Positions 36,961 to 48,771 are shown, counted from the stretch's first letter. The stretch is 64,000 bases of DNA from Mikania micrantha (GCA_009363875.1 CM018681.1:40303010-40367009); one strand, 5' to 3'. Numbers and translations: made by a program. The notes: generated from the sequence alone by a model not told the origin.

Positions 36961-37391
36961 AATAAGGCATTAACACGTCGGTTAAAGTAAGGTTCATAAA
37001 CATGGTGTCTATTGTTGTAAACAAACTTGTAAACGCATCAAGTATCACATTCATTAGCGTTAGTACTGGGTGATCACAACAAGGGAAAGCGGACACATTG
37101 GTTTTTATCCAGAATGGAGTTAGCTTTTAAATTTGTTTTAAAAGCTAACTGCAGGTCTGGTGTCATTATGGTTTTCAAAATTGCTATACATTATCTAACT
37201 CCAAACGTGGATTGGGAGTTGATATTATATGTTGGCTTTCGTGCAAACAGTGATTGGACTGTTTACACTCATTTTCTTACTTGATGTTAGTTTGGGTTGC
37301 AGCTCATCCATGTGAATCATTTATTACTTTAACATACCTATGCTTTATATCACATATTCATGATTTCATATGTTAAACCTATTGTTCTCAC

Positions 37392-37433
37392 CAACTACGT
37401 CTGTAGTTGACAGTTACTTTTCACGTGTTTCAG
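37392..37433 (+). other. Pre-acceptor hairpin of LTR F
   Basis: CAACTAC (37392-37398), loop gtct, GTAGTTG (37403-37409): a perfect 7-bp stem, then tcacgtgtttCAG at 37431-37433. Confidence 0.5.
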
Positions 37434-37757
37434 GTAATCAGGTTTAAGACTTCCTCAGAGACAACCAAGGAGACCATTCTAAGATAGAACAAGATGAAGA
37501 AACATGCTAGGATGGAATAGAAACACACTAAATCCTAAATGTTTAATTGTCTTGTTTGAAGTCTTATTTTGTAACTATATTTTGGGGTCTGTAGTTGTCT
37601 TTCTTTTGGTAGATAGATTGTCTGTAACTAAACAACTGTCTAAACATTATGAAATGTAGTAATCCATTGTGGTTGTTCTTATTCAATACTTGTGCATGAT
37701 TCAACTGTTCATACGTCACCGCGTCGTGGATTCCGCACGCGGCGCAGGGGTGTGACA

Positions 37758-37762
37758 GTATG
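37758..37762. repeat. Target site duplication of solo LTR F (right, gtatg)
   Basis: Matches 34268-34272. Confidence 0.95.
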
Positions 37763-38855
37763 CAAAAGCTCAAAGTTATCATCATTAGGGTACCATAGGC
37801 CAAGATCAGGAGTACCCTTCAGGTAACGCAAAATCCTCTTCACAACAATCAGATGTGATACTCTTGGTTTGGACAGATAGCGAGCACACAAGAATGTGGC
37901 AAACATGATGTCTGCCCGAGAAGCAGTGAGGTACATGAGGGATCCAATCATTCCTTGGTACAGAGTGGCATCGATTAACTCCCCTTTTCATCTGGTGTAA
38001 TCCTGTGATTGGCTGCCAGTGGGGTACCAGCAGGTTTTGCATCCGACCGGCTCAGAATGTCACCAATGTATTTGGTCTGATGAATGAAGATCCCTGCCTC
38101 AGATTGATCCACCTGTAAACCAAAAAAAAAAATTCATCTCTCCCATCGAGCTCATTTCAAAATTGTCTTTCATAACCTTCTCGAATTCCTTGCACAGAAT
38201 ATCATTTGTAGAACCAAAAATGATGTCGTCCACATAAACATGCACCAACATTAATTCACCATACTTCTCTCGAATAAACAACGTGCAGTCAATGACACCT
38301 CTTCTGAACCCGTTGTTCAGAAGGTGAGTACAGTGTCTCATACCACGCTCACGGAGCTTGATGTAATCCATATAAAGGCTTGTCTAGTTTGTAGACTTGG
38401 TCACGATGCAATGGATCCTCAAACCCGGGAGGTTGATTGACATATACCACTTCATTGATCACACCGTGAAGGAATGCACTCTTGACATCCATTTGATAAA
38501 CTTTAAATTTCTTGAAGGATGCATATGCCAAGAAGATATGGATTGCTTCGAGATGAGCAACCGGCACAAACATTTCATTATAGTCAAGTCCGTCAATCTG
38601 TGTGAATCCTTGAACCACCAGACGTGCTTTGTTCCTCACAACAATCCCTTGATCATCCCTTTTGCGACAAAGAACCCATCTGGTGCCTATAACCTTTGCA
38701 CCTTTCGGTTTGTCAACAAGTTGCCAAACACCTAGTTTCTTGAATTGTAAGAGTTCTTCTTGCATGGCATCAACCCACGATTCTTCTCTCAATGCTTCAG
38801 TGACGGTGCGCGGTTCAACATGACAGATGAAGCACGAAAGAGCACAATAGTTCAC
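37763..38855 (-). pseudogene. pol: Reverse transcriptase region of copia element E
   Basis: On the minus strand, 38855-38349 encodes the start of copia RT (ALREESWVDAMQEEL, GTRWVLCRKRDDQG, NKARLVVQGFTQ, YQMDVKSAFLHG, PLYGLHQAP). The next segment, 38371-38099, continues in another frame with the catalytic YVDD (HVYVDDIIFGSTND). 38042-37763 carries the end (MIGSLMYLTASRADIMFA, GTPDLGLWYP). There are at least two frameshifts. The start of the solo LTR cuts the sequence before RNase H. The order gag-PR-INT-RT-RH identifies Ty1/copia, and the long gag tail plus env-like ORF suggest the SIRE/Maximus group. Confidence 0.93.
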
Positions 38856-39415
38856 ATCAGCAAAGTCAAGAATATCAGCAAGACCTCATGAAGATAGCTG
38901 ATTTCTTGTCTTGACACCATCAAGCGGACTTCCAATAATGTTCTCTTGAGGATGAATGCGATTAATTCTTCCAACAGGATGAGCAAGAACCTCAAATTGT
39001 GGATCTAGGTTGTTCATATTCAAGTCCTCAAGAGCAGGTACAATGTTGTCAACATTTGGTTGGGGGGCAACTGGGTGAACTGGGTTATCATCTGTGTCTG
39101 AGCTGTCATCATGTATCTGTATGGGAGCTGATGCTCATGAAGGTTGCACAGGTTCATCAGGTGCATTTTGTGCATCATACATCATTTGAACGGCAACATC
39201 TTCATCTGAGTACATGGGAGGCATATTGAATGAGTTGAAAAGGTCTGAATAATCAAACATCCAGTCTGGACCTTTCCCAGGTGGGGGCATGGAATGCCTT
39301 TGAACGTCCACATGGTACCACTCCCCACATTCTGAGTTGATCTGTTGTAGACCCTTTTATTAGGAGTGTTGTACCCAAGAAAATACCCTTCTTCCACCTT
39401 CTCATTGAACTTGCC
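38856..39415 (-). pseudogene. pol: Integrase-RT linker of copia element E
   Basis: Minus-strand coding remnant between integrase and RT. 39397-39182 reads EEGYFLGYNTPNKRVYNRSTQ, the conserved copia motif after the integrase, in a frame shifted from it. Downstream it is a poorly conserved, Asp/Gln-rich linker with stops. Confidence 0.8.
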
Positions 39416-40420
39416 CTACTCGTGTTTCTTAAGCATTGTGCATGGAGCACCAAAAGGTTCAAGATACTTAACATTTGGTTTTCTGTTGTGGAGTAGCTCA
39501 AAGTAAGTCTTCCCATGTCTTTTGACTATCAAAACCCGGTTCAATGTGTAGCAAGCATTTGCAATAGCTTCATTCCAGAACTGAACTGGAAGGGATGAAT
39601 CAGCAAGCATGGTCCGAGTAGCCTCAATCAAAGTTATATTCTTGCGCTCAGCAACACCATTCATTTGCGGGACATATGGAGTACTGAATTGTTGGATAAT
39701 GCCATGTTCATTGCAGAAGTTCTCCATATTATGATTCTTGAACTTTGTCCCATTATCTGTTTTGAGCATACGAATCTTGAGCTTGTAAAGGGATTCAAGT
39801 TTAGTTACCAGAACTTGAATACACTCAAACGTTTCTGATTTCTCCTTCAGAAAGAAAACCCAAGAATATCTGGAATACTCATCAGTGATAACTAAAAAGT
39901 ATTCCAGTTATACTCTTGCAGTTGACTGGACCAAATAAATCCATATGGAGTAGCTCAAGAGGAACAGTGATTGAATGATACTTTTTTAGCTTGTTAGACT
40001 GCTTGGTGTGCTTTCCCTTCTTGCACAAGACACAGATATCAGACAACTTGAAATTCTTCAAACTGACAGCCTCAACCAAGTTGTTGTGTAACTCAAATGG
40101 CCCATCCTCTTATGCCAAAGAATAGAGTCTTTCTCAGTGGCTTTTGACATAAAACATGAAGCTGAGGAGGATGTTGTTGAAGCTGTAGCCATGTTGAGTA
40201 CATACAAGTCCTGCTTACGGGTTGCTGACATCAAAATCCAATCTTCAGGAATAGTGATGCCTTGCTTGAGTATGTAGCAACTAGAGTCATCAAAAAGAAC
40301 TTTATACTTCGTGTCACAAATCTGTGACACTGAAAGAAGATTTTTCTCTAGCTGCTTCACGTTTTGTCAAAGGAAACTTGGCCGTTTGAAAGAATACCCT
40401 CTCCTGTAATGAACTGCCTT
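39416..40420 (-). pseudogene. pol: Integrase region of copia element E
   Basis: On the minus strand, 40360-40058 holds the pre-integrase domain (KNLLSVSQICD, LWHKRMGHLSY). 40079-39882 holds the zinc-finger cysteines (CVLCKKGKHTKQ) and the start of the core (LLHMDLFGPV). 39769-39416 holds the second Asp (KTDNGTKF) and the Glu region (QMNGVAERKNITLIEATR). Frame changes lie near 40060 and between 39882 and 39770, and a stop at 39416. Confidence 0.92.
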
Positions 40421-41160
40421 TGTCACCGGCAAACGCTACATATCCCACCTTGAATAGAATTGACATTGGTGAGCAGCGAAATATCTCCAGTCATGTGCCT
40501 TGAAGCCCCTCTATCAACGATCCAAAAGCTGTTAAGAGCAGCTGTTGGGGCAACCTACACAAACACAAACAATTCGTTCAATTTGGGAACCCAAGCCTTT
40601 ACAGTCTTGGGTTGACCCAATGAGTCTCGGATCCAAACATCAATCCATTTACCATCTGGGGATGCTTTGTGTGGAATTTTTGAAACTAAAGTCTCAGAAG
40701 ACTTAATTTTCCAGACTGAGTTTTTACTGAAAGAGTTTTTCAAGTAAATGGATGATGGTTTTGATTCATTGACATTAACAACCTTAGGAACATCCAAGTT
40801 CAGAACTTTGCCTTTACCCTTATCCAAAGGCTTAACAAGATTTGGTTGTTTAGGCTTTGCTTGAGATGATTTAAAATCAGATTTGACTTGTTTGTTAAAA
40901 TTCTGATTTTGTTTTCTTGGTGGTGCAACCTTAGGTCTGATCAGAAGAGGACAAACTCTAACAACATGTCCAGGAGAACCACACTCAAAGCAAACTCTTT
41001 TGTCTTTGAGAGAAAACTATTTGGCTTTAGACTGAGAATTTTTAATTTGAAAAACATTTTTCCTAGCCTTATCATGCATAAAACCCAAACCATTTGTGCC
41101 ATTAAAAACAGATTTTTCAGTTTCTTTGGTCTCACTTGCTTCACCATTCTATGAAGACTT
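40421..41160 (-). pseudogene. gag-pol: Second zinc knuckle and protease of copia element E
   Basis: On the minus strand, a second CX2CX4HX4C knuckle (CFECGSPGHVVRVC) lies at about 41000-40958. A Lys/Ser-rich linker follows, then an open segment 40827-40555 ending in TAG. The protease comes immediately after: WIVDRGASRHMTG at about 40530-40490. The catalytic D-S/T-G of copia proteases reads D-R-G here, so the active site is damaged. Confidence 0.85.
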
Positions 41161-41202
41161 CACAAAACAAATGGCTTTGGATAACTTTGAAGCCATTTTT
41201 GT

Positions 41203-43497
41203 TTAGGGAAAGATTGGGTCGGCCTTTTTTTCTACAGATGTCTGATTCTTGACATAAGATACTTGAGGAGTAACTTCAGACTCATCCTCAGAATCAGAAA
41301 CCCAATCTTCAACCACGCCCTCCACAAAAGATTCCTCAGACATTGAGGAACCCTCAACGGATATTATCCCAATAGGATCAATAACTAATGGAGTTTTCAC
41401 CTGAAAGTCTTTAATCTCTTTATCATTCGGAGAATTGACAAAGTTGTTCAAGACTGGTGGGGGATAGTGATTGTATCTTGTTTCTTTACCCTTCCCATCC
41501 TGATCAGTCCCATTACTGATAATGTGCTCAATAATATAAGATGAGCTCTCATAGCCCTTGAGCTTTTGGCTTAATGTCTCATAGTCACACTCGACTATGG
41601 CAAGTTTCTTCTTAGTCTCACTTATAGTGTTGAGATAAGAAGTAACTGCATCCTGCTTATTGAGCACAGCGATCTCAGCCTCATGTAAGTGTCTGTTTAA
41701 CAAGTTAATTTTATCCTGAAAATCTTTTACATTATATTTTAAAATTCTGTTTGTTTCAATCATTTGGTTGAGATCGCTGATCAAGTCAGCGTTGTGCTTC
41801 TTAAAAGCCAGGACCTTACTGTCAAGATCAACACCGTTAAAGCATCTAGAATGAGAAGAAGAACATTCATCAAATACCTGATCTGACTGAGAGGTAGCAA
41901 AAGTGTTCACCATCATAGCAAACTGGGTAGCAGGTTCATCAAACTCAGCATCAGAATCTGCTTGAGTGTCTGAGTCTGAAGTGCTTTCTGACTATGAACC
42001 TGATGATTCCTCCAGACTGGTCTTTACTTCTTCAAAAGTACTTTCTTCACTGGATTCATCATTCTTCTGGATTTCTGCAACACATGCCTTATCTTGTCCT
42101 CCCTGATTAGGATTGAATCTGAAATCACAGTTTTCGCCTTCATCATTTTGTACCATCAAGGCTTTGCTAGCATTTGAGGAACTAGAATGAGTGGGATTAC
42201 AAGTCTTCTCTCTGGATTTGCTGCAGAAGATCTCTGATTCTGAAAAGGATTCTTGTTGCCTGTCTTCTTTGGTTGTTTGCACTGTCTTGCAAAGTGTTCC
42301 TTATCTCCACAGTTATAACAAGTGACAGAAGCCATGTCAAAACCAAATTTTGAATCCTTTTTCAGATTAATATCTTTTCCAGTTCTTTTCACAAAATCCT
42401 TAGCTCTTCTTACAGCACTAGCTAGAGCCCACATGATGTCTATCCTCTCCATGTCATCTGGGTCTATCTGAGAATAATGATCATTTGTCAAGTAACTTAC
42501 CAATCTGCCCGGCTAATAATCCATCATAGGAGGTAACAAGAGTAGACAGAAGACCCATATGCTCCTTTGCAACCTCTACAGTCACTTTATCGATGCTATC
42601 TGTCTTCAGACTGATGACTAGATCACTACTTTCTTTCTGAGAGGATGATGTTGAAGATGACTGACTAAAATGAATCTGATTTGAAACAGAGGCTTCTTTA
42701 GTCTGAGAGACAAAAGCAGTCTTCAGTGGAGCATGAGAAGAAGCTCTCTCTACAGTAGGAGTATAATAATACAATGAAGGTTCCTGAACTTGAGCAACTC
42801 TCGTTGCCTTCCATTTGTTCTCAATCTCATGTTCTTTCAGTTTCTGGATGAACTCATTGATGTCCATACTTGCCATCATCTCATTTTGCTTCAAGACCAT
42901 AAGGAACGACTCCCATTTTGGAGGTAGAGCATCTGCCAAACGCTGTATCTTCTCTTGAGTTGTAGTCTTGACTTGATGGTTGAACAAATCTCTCAGAAGA
43001 TGGTAGAATCTTGCAATCAGATAATCTAGGGACTCGTTTCCCACATACATGAAACTATTAAACTCCTTCCTTAAAGCTTTGGACTTGATGTTCTTCAACG
43101 CATCATTTCCCTCGTATCTTTGCTGCAACGCATCCCACGGTAACTTAGAAGATGTAAATTGTCTAAACTGATGAAAAGTATCAGTTGCAATGGATTGAGA
43201 CATAATAGCATATGCTTTCTTCTCAAAGTCATATAACTTCCTCTGTGGTTCAGTCATCCGTGTGACTAACATTGGAGTTCCATCTTCATTCAGAGGTCTC
43301 AGATAACCACCCTCTATCATCATCAACAAGTTTGTATCAACTCCATTGATGTGGATCTCGAATCTGTACTTCCAATGAGGGTAATCATCTAATGAAAGCA
43401 ACATAGGAGCTTTATTAGAGTTCCCTGTCTCTGTTTCAGTGAGTAATAAAGTCTGAATCCGATGATTCTGGTTAGCCATCAAAGCTAAGTCCTCCAT
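41203..43497 (-). pseudogene. gag: gag of copia element E with extended coiled-coil tail
   Basis: Minus strand. The likely start is MEDLALMANQN at 43497. The first open part runs to 42481 with the copia gag core (PHWKYRFEIHING, WDALQQRYEGN, RFYHLLRDL, LADALPPKWESFL). A frameshift leads into 42503-42156, which holds the zinc knuckle CYNCGDKEHFARQC. Another shift leads into 42282-41203, broken by a TAG at 41992-41994; this part is Ser/Glu/Asp-rich, then a coiled coil at about 41850-41550. The long gag tail and second knuckle are usual in SIRE/Maximus-like elements. Confidence 0.9.
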
Positions 43498-44078
43498 TAT
43501 ATCAAGAACAAGTGAATTCAACAATTAGAAAAATTTCCAAACTGAAGGCCGAATGATTCTAACTGGACCGAATGTCAGGGACCAAATAGGCTTGAACTTG
43601 GCGAATGAACTGAGTCAGCTGAATGAATGAGGGCAGAATAGCTTGAAGTTTGAATGACTAGAACACTGAATGACAGTTGGACCGAACGAATGAGTCAACA
43701 TAATGAGTACTTGTCCGAATGAGCAGAAGGCCGAAAGAGAGCTATTCGGCGAATGAAGCTTATTCGGCCGAAAGAAGGCTATTCGGACGACCTATTCGGA
43801 TGAGCGGCTCATTCTAACCATCGGGGGTTTTCAGCTGCAAAAATAGTGATAACTTTCGATCTAGAGTGAATCTAACCACCAAATTTGGTATAGAACATCA
43901 AGACATCATTACCAAGCAATTGGAATGATCGATTTGATAAAATATCCACAAGAACCCACAGATTCGCAATGAAATAGTAACTTTAAGAACAAGAAACTTA
44001 AGGTTTTCACAGATCTCAAACAAGCAATCTCAGATTTGATGATTTGGATTGAAAATCGAGCAAAAATCAAGAGCCAAA
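43498..44078 (-). other. Leader of copia element E with CGAATGA array 3
   Basis: Untranslated region between primer site and gag. From 43545 to 43800 it contains many (c)cgaatga, cgaaaga and ttcggcc words resembling those in the LTR and in the pol-env spacer. Confidence 0.75.
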
Positions 44079-44090
44079 TCTCTGATACCA
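44079..44090 (-). other. Primer binding site of copia element E
   Basis: On the minus strand, tggtatcagaga starts 3 nt after the LTR end (44094) and matches initiator Met tRNA. Confidence 0.9.
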
Positions 44091-44377
44091 CTTTGAAGGA
44101 CCAAGTTGGAGCCCAGAAACAATCCGGTTCCTATGTAGATCAGCTCGACAACCTCTAGAATAGTGCGGAATCCTATTCTAGGGTTTTCCAATCGAAACCA
44201 ACAGGCCTCGTGGCGATCCGAAGGTGAGGAGTGAACATTTGGATCAAGATCGAACACCACTGGGTTAGAATCGAAGTTGGACAGGGAAGAACCGCTCAAA
44301 AGCCTAAGGGTATGACACTAGAGTGCTCCGGGAAGAGATGAGGCTCGGAAAAGTTAGGTTTGAATCTGTTTGAACAG

Positions 44378-44390
44378 ATATATATAGACT
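44378..44390 (-). promoter_or_regulatory. TATA-like box of LTR E
   Basis: The minus strand reads ctatatatatctg, about 340 nt into the LTR. Confidence 0.55.
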
Positions 44391-44392
44391 GT

Positions 44393-44562
44393 AGTCATTC
44401 GACCGAATGAGTGGTCGAAGCAACTCATTCGGTGAATGGGTCAGCCGAATGAACTTGGTCAACCGAATGAGTCATGCGGATGACTCATTCGTTCGCCCTA
44501 GTCATTCGCTAGGCGCTCATTCGGCCGAATGACCTCATTCTTACGGTCATTCGCACGAATGG
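44393..44562. repeat. CGAATGA / TCATTCGG word array 4 (U3 of LTR E)
   Basis: About a dozen words such as gaccgaatgagt, actcattcgg and tcattcgcacgaatgg lie just upstream of the TATA-like box. Confidence 0.85.
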
Positions 44563-44724
44563 GTCTATGAGACATATATAATCAAAGTTAAACATAGTCA
44601 AACACATATAAACTTGAATAAACATTTAAAGAACAATATAGAATAACTGATCTCATTAATAACATAAACTTTATATATCAAAGATCATACAAAAGCTGAA
44701 CTAGGGACATTTAATGCACTAACA

Positions 44725-44993
44725 ATAATGACACAAAGTCACTAAAGAAAGACTACTAGTAATATTAAATGGTTTTTGCAATTTCACCTTCAATATAAAC
44801 AACAAAATAAGTCATGTTAATCAAAGGCTACTAGTACTAATGTATTATATATGATTATCCCAATAATAATAACACATAGATATACAAACAAGTAGACAAC
44901 ACATAACATTAAAATCTAATTCTATCTTAAACTAAAGTATTGCATCCTTGTATTTTCTCTATGACCCAAGAATAACATGTTTGATAAGGCATG
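44725..44993. other. AT-rich stretch, nothing recognised
   Basis: It lies between LTR E and the TGTAACATCCC start of block O. No ORF or repeat is supported. Confidence 0.5.
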
Positions 44994-45528
44994 TGTAACA
45001 TCCCAAAAATTACAAAAATGTAAAGAGGGATACGAGAAACTCAAATGTTTATGCTTTAGACTATCCAAGTAGTGCTTAATTATGTTTAGGAAGAAATGAA
45101 TCGCAGATTAACCTAATTGTATATCAAAGAGTATAACTAAATTTATATAACCATGATTATAACTATATTAAATACTAACAAAATTTTGTTATGTGTACAT
45201 AGTTATAGATATATAAATTCACCTTTTTATTTAATCAAGTGTTATACGTTTATATTTACAATTATATCACTTATTTTGTATTATTAATTCTTTAATTAGC
45301 TCAAGTCTAATAAAACTAATTAAATAGTACCAAACTAATTTATTTTATTATAATTTCGACACGATACATTATTAAAAAAACCAAAATGTCATATAGGTGG
45401 TAGGCGCCTTCCAACCTTATCGATTTGGCCTTAGTCGGTGCTTAGGCGCTAAGCGGTGCCTAGGTGGCTTAGTCGGTTTATTTTTACTCTTTTCAAGTAA
45501 AAGGGACCAGATCAATTTCTGTCGAAAA

Positions 45529-45720
45529 TAATAGGCTTGAAGATGTCTTTGGTCGATACTAAGCTCCCATCCATACTATAGTATCGATGGGCTTCATTTT
45601 TGCTTCAATAGATCATCCCATTGAATTTGAGCACTCAAGAAAACTTGTTAGCCATGGAAGAATGTCAGCATAGCCTTGTAAACTCAATCCAAGGGAGTCC
45701 AGATCAATTTTTGTCAAAAA
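45529..45720. repeat. 192-bp partial repeat preceding the 592-bp duplication
   Basis: taataggcttgaagatg at 45529 is repeated, slightly diverged, at 45721, and gggaccagatcaattt at about 45504 returns near 45696. This is an earlier, older tandem step. Confidence 0.85.
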
Positions 45721-46902
45721 TAATAGGCTCGAAGATGTCTTTGGTCGATACTAAGCTCCCATCGATACTATAGTATCGATGGGCTTCATTTTTGCTTCAA
45801 TCGATCATCCCATTGAATTTGAGCACTCAAGAAAACTTGTTAGCCATGGAAGAATGTCAGAATAGCCTTGTAAACTCAATCCAAGGAAATTTAAAATCAA
45901 AAACATGTTCAGATTTGCGAAGTCGAGGGCTGGTTGTCGAACCTAACACCCATCGATATTACTAATATCGATCGGCAACACTTGGGGTGATAACCGAGCA
46001 AACAGTCGATTCTACCAGCCATGCAACCATGATAAACTATCCTAATTCATTAACATGGTGTTAATCAGGTAAATCCAAGAGGTTTGGAGCTAAGAAACAT
46101 GGACATGAGACTTATGGTAAAGACAATATCGATATGACTAAGTACCATCGATATAGACAATATCGATGGCCCTCCCTTGAACCTTTGTTGATCGAAGTTC
46201 ATGAGTCCCACCATCACAACAACACAAGGGTTGTTCACATTGTTTTGTTAAGTCCATGCATGAGTTCTAACCGTATGGATTTTCCATGTTACAAATTAAT
46301 GAACTACAAAAATAATAGGCTCGAAGATGTCTTTGGTCGATACTAAGCTCCCATCGATACTATAGTATCGATGGGCTTCATTTTTGCTTCAATCGATCAT
46401 CCCATTGAATTTGAGCACTCAAGAAAACTTGTTAGCCATGGAAGAATGTCAGAATAGCCTTGTAAACTCAATCCAAGGAAATTTAAAATCAAAAACATGT
46501 TCAGATTTGCGAAGTCGAGGGCTGGTTGTCGAACCTAACACCCATCGATATTACTAATATCGATCGGCAACACTTGGGGTGATAACCGAGCAAACAGTCG
46601 ATTCTACCAGCCATGCAACCATGATAAACTATCCTAATTCATTAACATGGTGTTAATCAGGTAAATCCAAGAGGTTTGGAGCTAAGAAACATGGACATGA
46701 GACTTATGGTAAAGACAATATCGATATGACTAAGTACCATCGATATAGACAATATCGATGGCCCTCCCTTGAACCTTTGTTGATCGAAGTTCATGAGTCC
46801 CACCATCACAACAACACAAGGGTTGTTCACATTGTTTTGTTAAGTCCATGCATGAGTTCTAACCGTATGGATTTTCCATGTTACAAATTAATGAACTACA
46901 AA
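45719..46902. repeat. 592-bp tandem duplication, two near-identical copies
   Basis: 45719-46310 and 46311-46902 look identical on reading, including two embedded 213-bp and 189-bp open frames that start 592 bp apart. Each unit contains a 26-bp perfect palindrome centred on actatagt (45757-45782 in copy 1) and further ATCGAT-bearing inverted repeats. Confidence 0.93.
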
Positions 46903-47269
46903 ATGATCGACTAAGCCTAAGGGGTTGTTAAGGGTAATCTAACCCTAATCCGACCCTAGGTGGTTGTGAGATGACCTCATTCTAGCTAAGATAACTTACC
47001 CAGGGATAAGGTCATAACGTAATTGCAAAGACTTAGAACATGTTAACATTTTCAAGGAATACATGGGAAACAAGTATATATCAAGAATCACAACCACATG
47101 TTGCATGCATGCATAACAAACCTTATGCATAATGTAACATGACATATGCTTTAGTTATAAGTCAACCATAATTTCAAGAAATCAATCAAGGTTTTCAAGT
47201 CAATCTAACACTTTTAAACATAAGAACAAGTTGCACAAGAGGTAACCATTAACAAGCGACATAAGTCAA

Positions 47270-48602
47270 CCGTTTAACATAAGTCGATCAATCCATCAAA
47301 GTTCATAACATTATAAATCTTATATTATATGTATGATTACAATGATATAGGAATCAATTAGAGGTGTTGTTGCTTGCTGCTTGTACATGATCTGAGTCTA
47401 TTGTTGTCAGCTGAGAACATTAGGCCCTCTTTTACTGTTTTACAACTGTTTTGGGGTGGAACACATGACCAAACAATCTTTATACTATTACATTTCATAT
47501 ACAAGATTCATTTTACTTTTTAAACTATCACATGTTTGCTTTACAAATCCAAGGGATTTCTCAACTATTTTTAAATGATTTGTCAAGTATTCTAAAGGAT
47601 TTATCAACAGTTTTAAAGGATGTATCAATTGTTAAACGCTTTTCTACTGAAAGGTTTTATTAAAGGTTTTCTGAACTGTTTTACAATCGTTTTCCACAAA
47701 ATGGTTTTATAAATGTTAAACACTTTTAAAGAATAAGTTTTATAAACTATTTTACTATTAACTCGAGTTTTCAAATAAATACTATTTTTACAAACCTTGT
47801 TATTATACAAGGACACTATTATTGGTAATCAAATCAAAGGTTTTTGAACAAGGTATTCATTCATGGGATCCAATCAAAGGTTTTCAGTTCAAGGAATACA
47901 ATCAAGGGTTTTTCAAACAAAGGATTCAACCATGGTTTCAAAACAAGTATTCAATCAAGTTAAACGTTTATTCAATCTTGTCAACAACTGAATGTCATTA
48001 TACTGGGTGATCACAACAAGGGAAAGCGGGACATGCTTTGGTTACGCCAAGGCTGTGGTTAGTGTTTAAATATGTTTTAAACCCTAACTGCAGATTGGAT
48101 GCGTTACGGTAATATGGATTTGCTGCTAATTAACTTTACCAGCATAGGTCATATTGACCGGGTTATGTCAACATAGAGTAGTCTTCCTAGTAACCTCGTT
48201 AGTACTGCTCGTGTTGAATGCGTTTTCTGACTACTATTCTGACTCAAAATGTAATTTGGGACTTGATTATATGTTGGCTTTTCTAGTAGACAATCATTTG
48301 ACTATTTGCACACGTTATTCTTACTTAATGATAGTTTGTGTTGCAATTATCCATGACATGTTTATACAACTGTTTTATTCATATGTTTACAACTGCAAAT
48401 TCATTATTTCAAATCTTAAACCTATTGTTCTCACCAACTACTTTTGTAGTTAACAGTTGCTTTTCACGTGTTTCAGGTAATCAGGGTTAGAACATCTCAA
48501 GGACAACTAAGGAGACCATACTAAGATAGAACAAGATGAAGAAACAAGCTAGGATGAATTAGAAACTCACTTAATCCTGATTGTTTAATTGTCTTGTTTG
48601 AG
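47270..48602 (+). mobile_element. F-type LTR segment P inlaid in block O
   Basis: It matches 36310-37550 of LTR F (atgattacaatgatatagg, ggggtggaacac, gatcacaacaagggaaagcgg, gagaccat-ctaagatagaacaagatgaagaaac). The donor is lost: CAG|CTGAG replaces CAG|GTGAG near 47409, and GCCCC has become GGCCC. The hairpin CAACTAC (48435-48441)/GTAGTTA (48446-48452) and CAG at 48474-48476 remain. It ends abruptly at 48602. Confidence 0.85.
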
Positions 48603-48729
48603 TGGTGTAAGATTGGCTATGCGACTTCAACATTTTACATGAACAAACTAACAAAATATTGTTATCTTTGTTTATTACAAAGAATACAAACTGTTTACAT
48701 ATTAAATGTTTTTAACTGCTCGAGCTCAC

Positions 48730-48771
48730 CAGCTTTATGCTGACCCAAACTCTTTTAAGCATCTATTTCAG
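48730..48771 (+). other. Pre-acceptor hairpin at end of LTR O
   Basis: CAGC (48730-48733), loop tttat, GCTG (48739-48742), then T-rich sequence and CAG at 48769-48771. Against CAAC/GTTG in B and C, both members of one pair have changed (A-T to G-C). Confidence 0.5.

Larger units (their letters stand above)
34273..37757 (+). mobile_element. Solo LTR F of a gypsy chromovirus
   Basis: A 3485-bp LTR starting tgtaacatttg and ending caggggtgtgaca, flanked by gtatg on both sides, with no internal region. It was therefore left by recombination between the two LTRs of a full element that had inserted in E's pol. It contains a TATA box (34904), a CT-rich leader, a GAG|GTATG donor-like site (GT 35127), CGAACC and GGCCCA arrays, a 21-nt microexon-like interval, donor and stem, repeated TTCAAATCAA words, and a 7-bp hairpin before CAG. 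M (minus strand) and P are relatives. No gene is seen. Confidence 0.95.
44094..44724 (-). mobile_element. 5' LTR of copia element E
   Basis: On the minus strand it starts tgttagtgcattaaatgtcc at 44724 and ends ttggtccttca at 44094 (631 bp, TG..CA). A TATA-like tctatatatatc is at about 44378-44390, directly downstream of a CGAATGA array (44393-44562). The matching 3' LTR is missing, removed with the end of the env-like ORF near 29190, so no target duplication can be tested. Confidence 0.8.

Noticed and set aside
46134..46914. Repeated protein beginning MTKYHRYRQY
   Set aside because: Produced by the 592-bp tandem duplication of LTR sequence; no other support.
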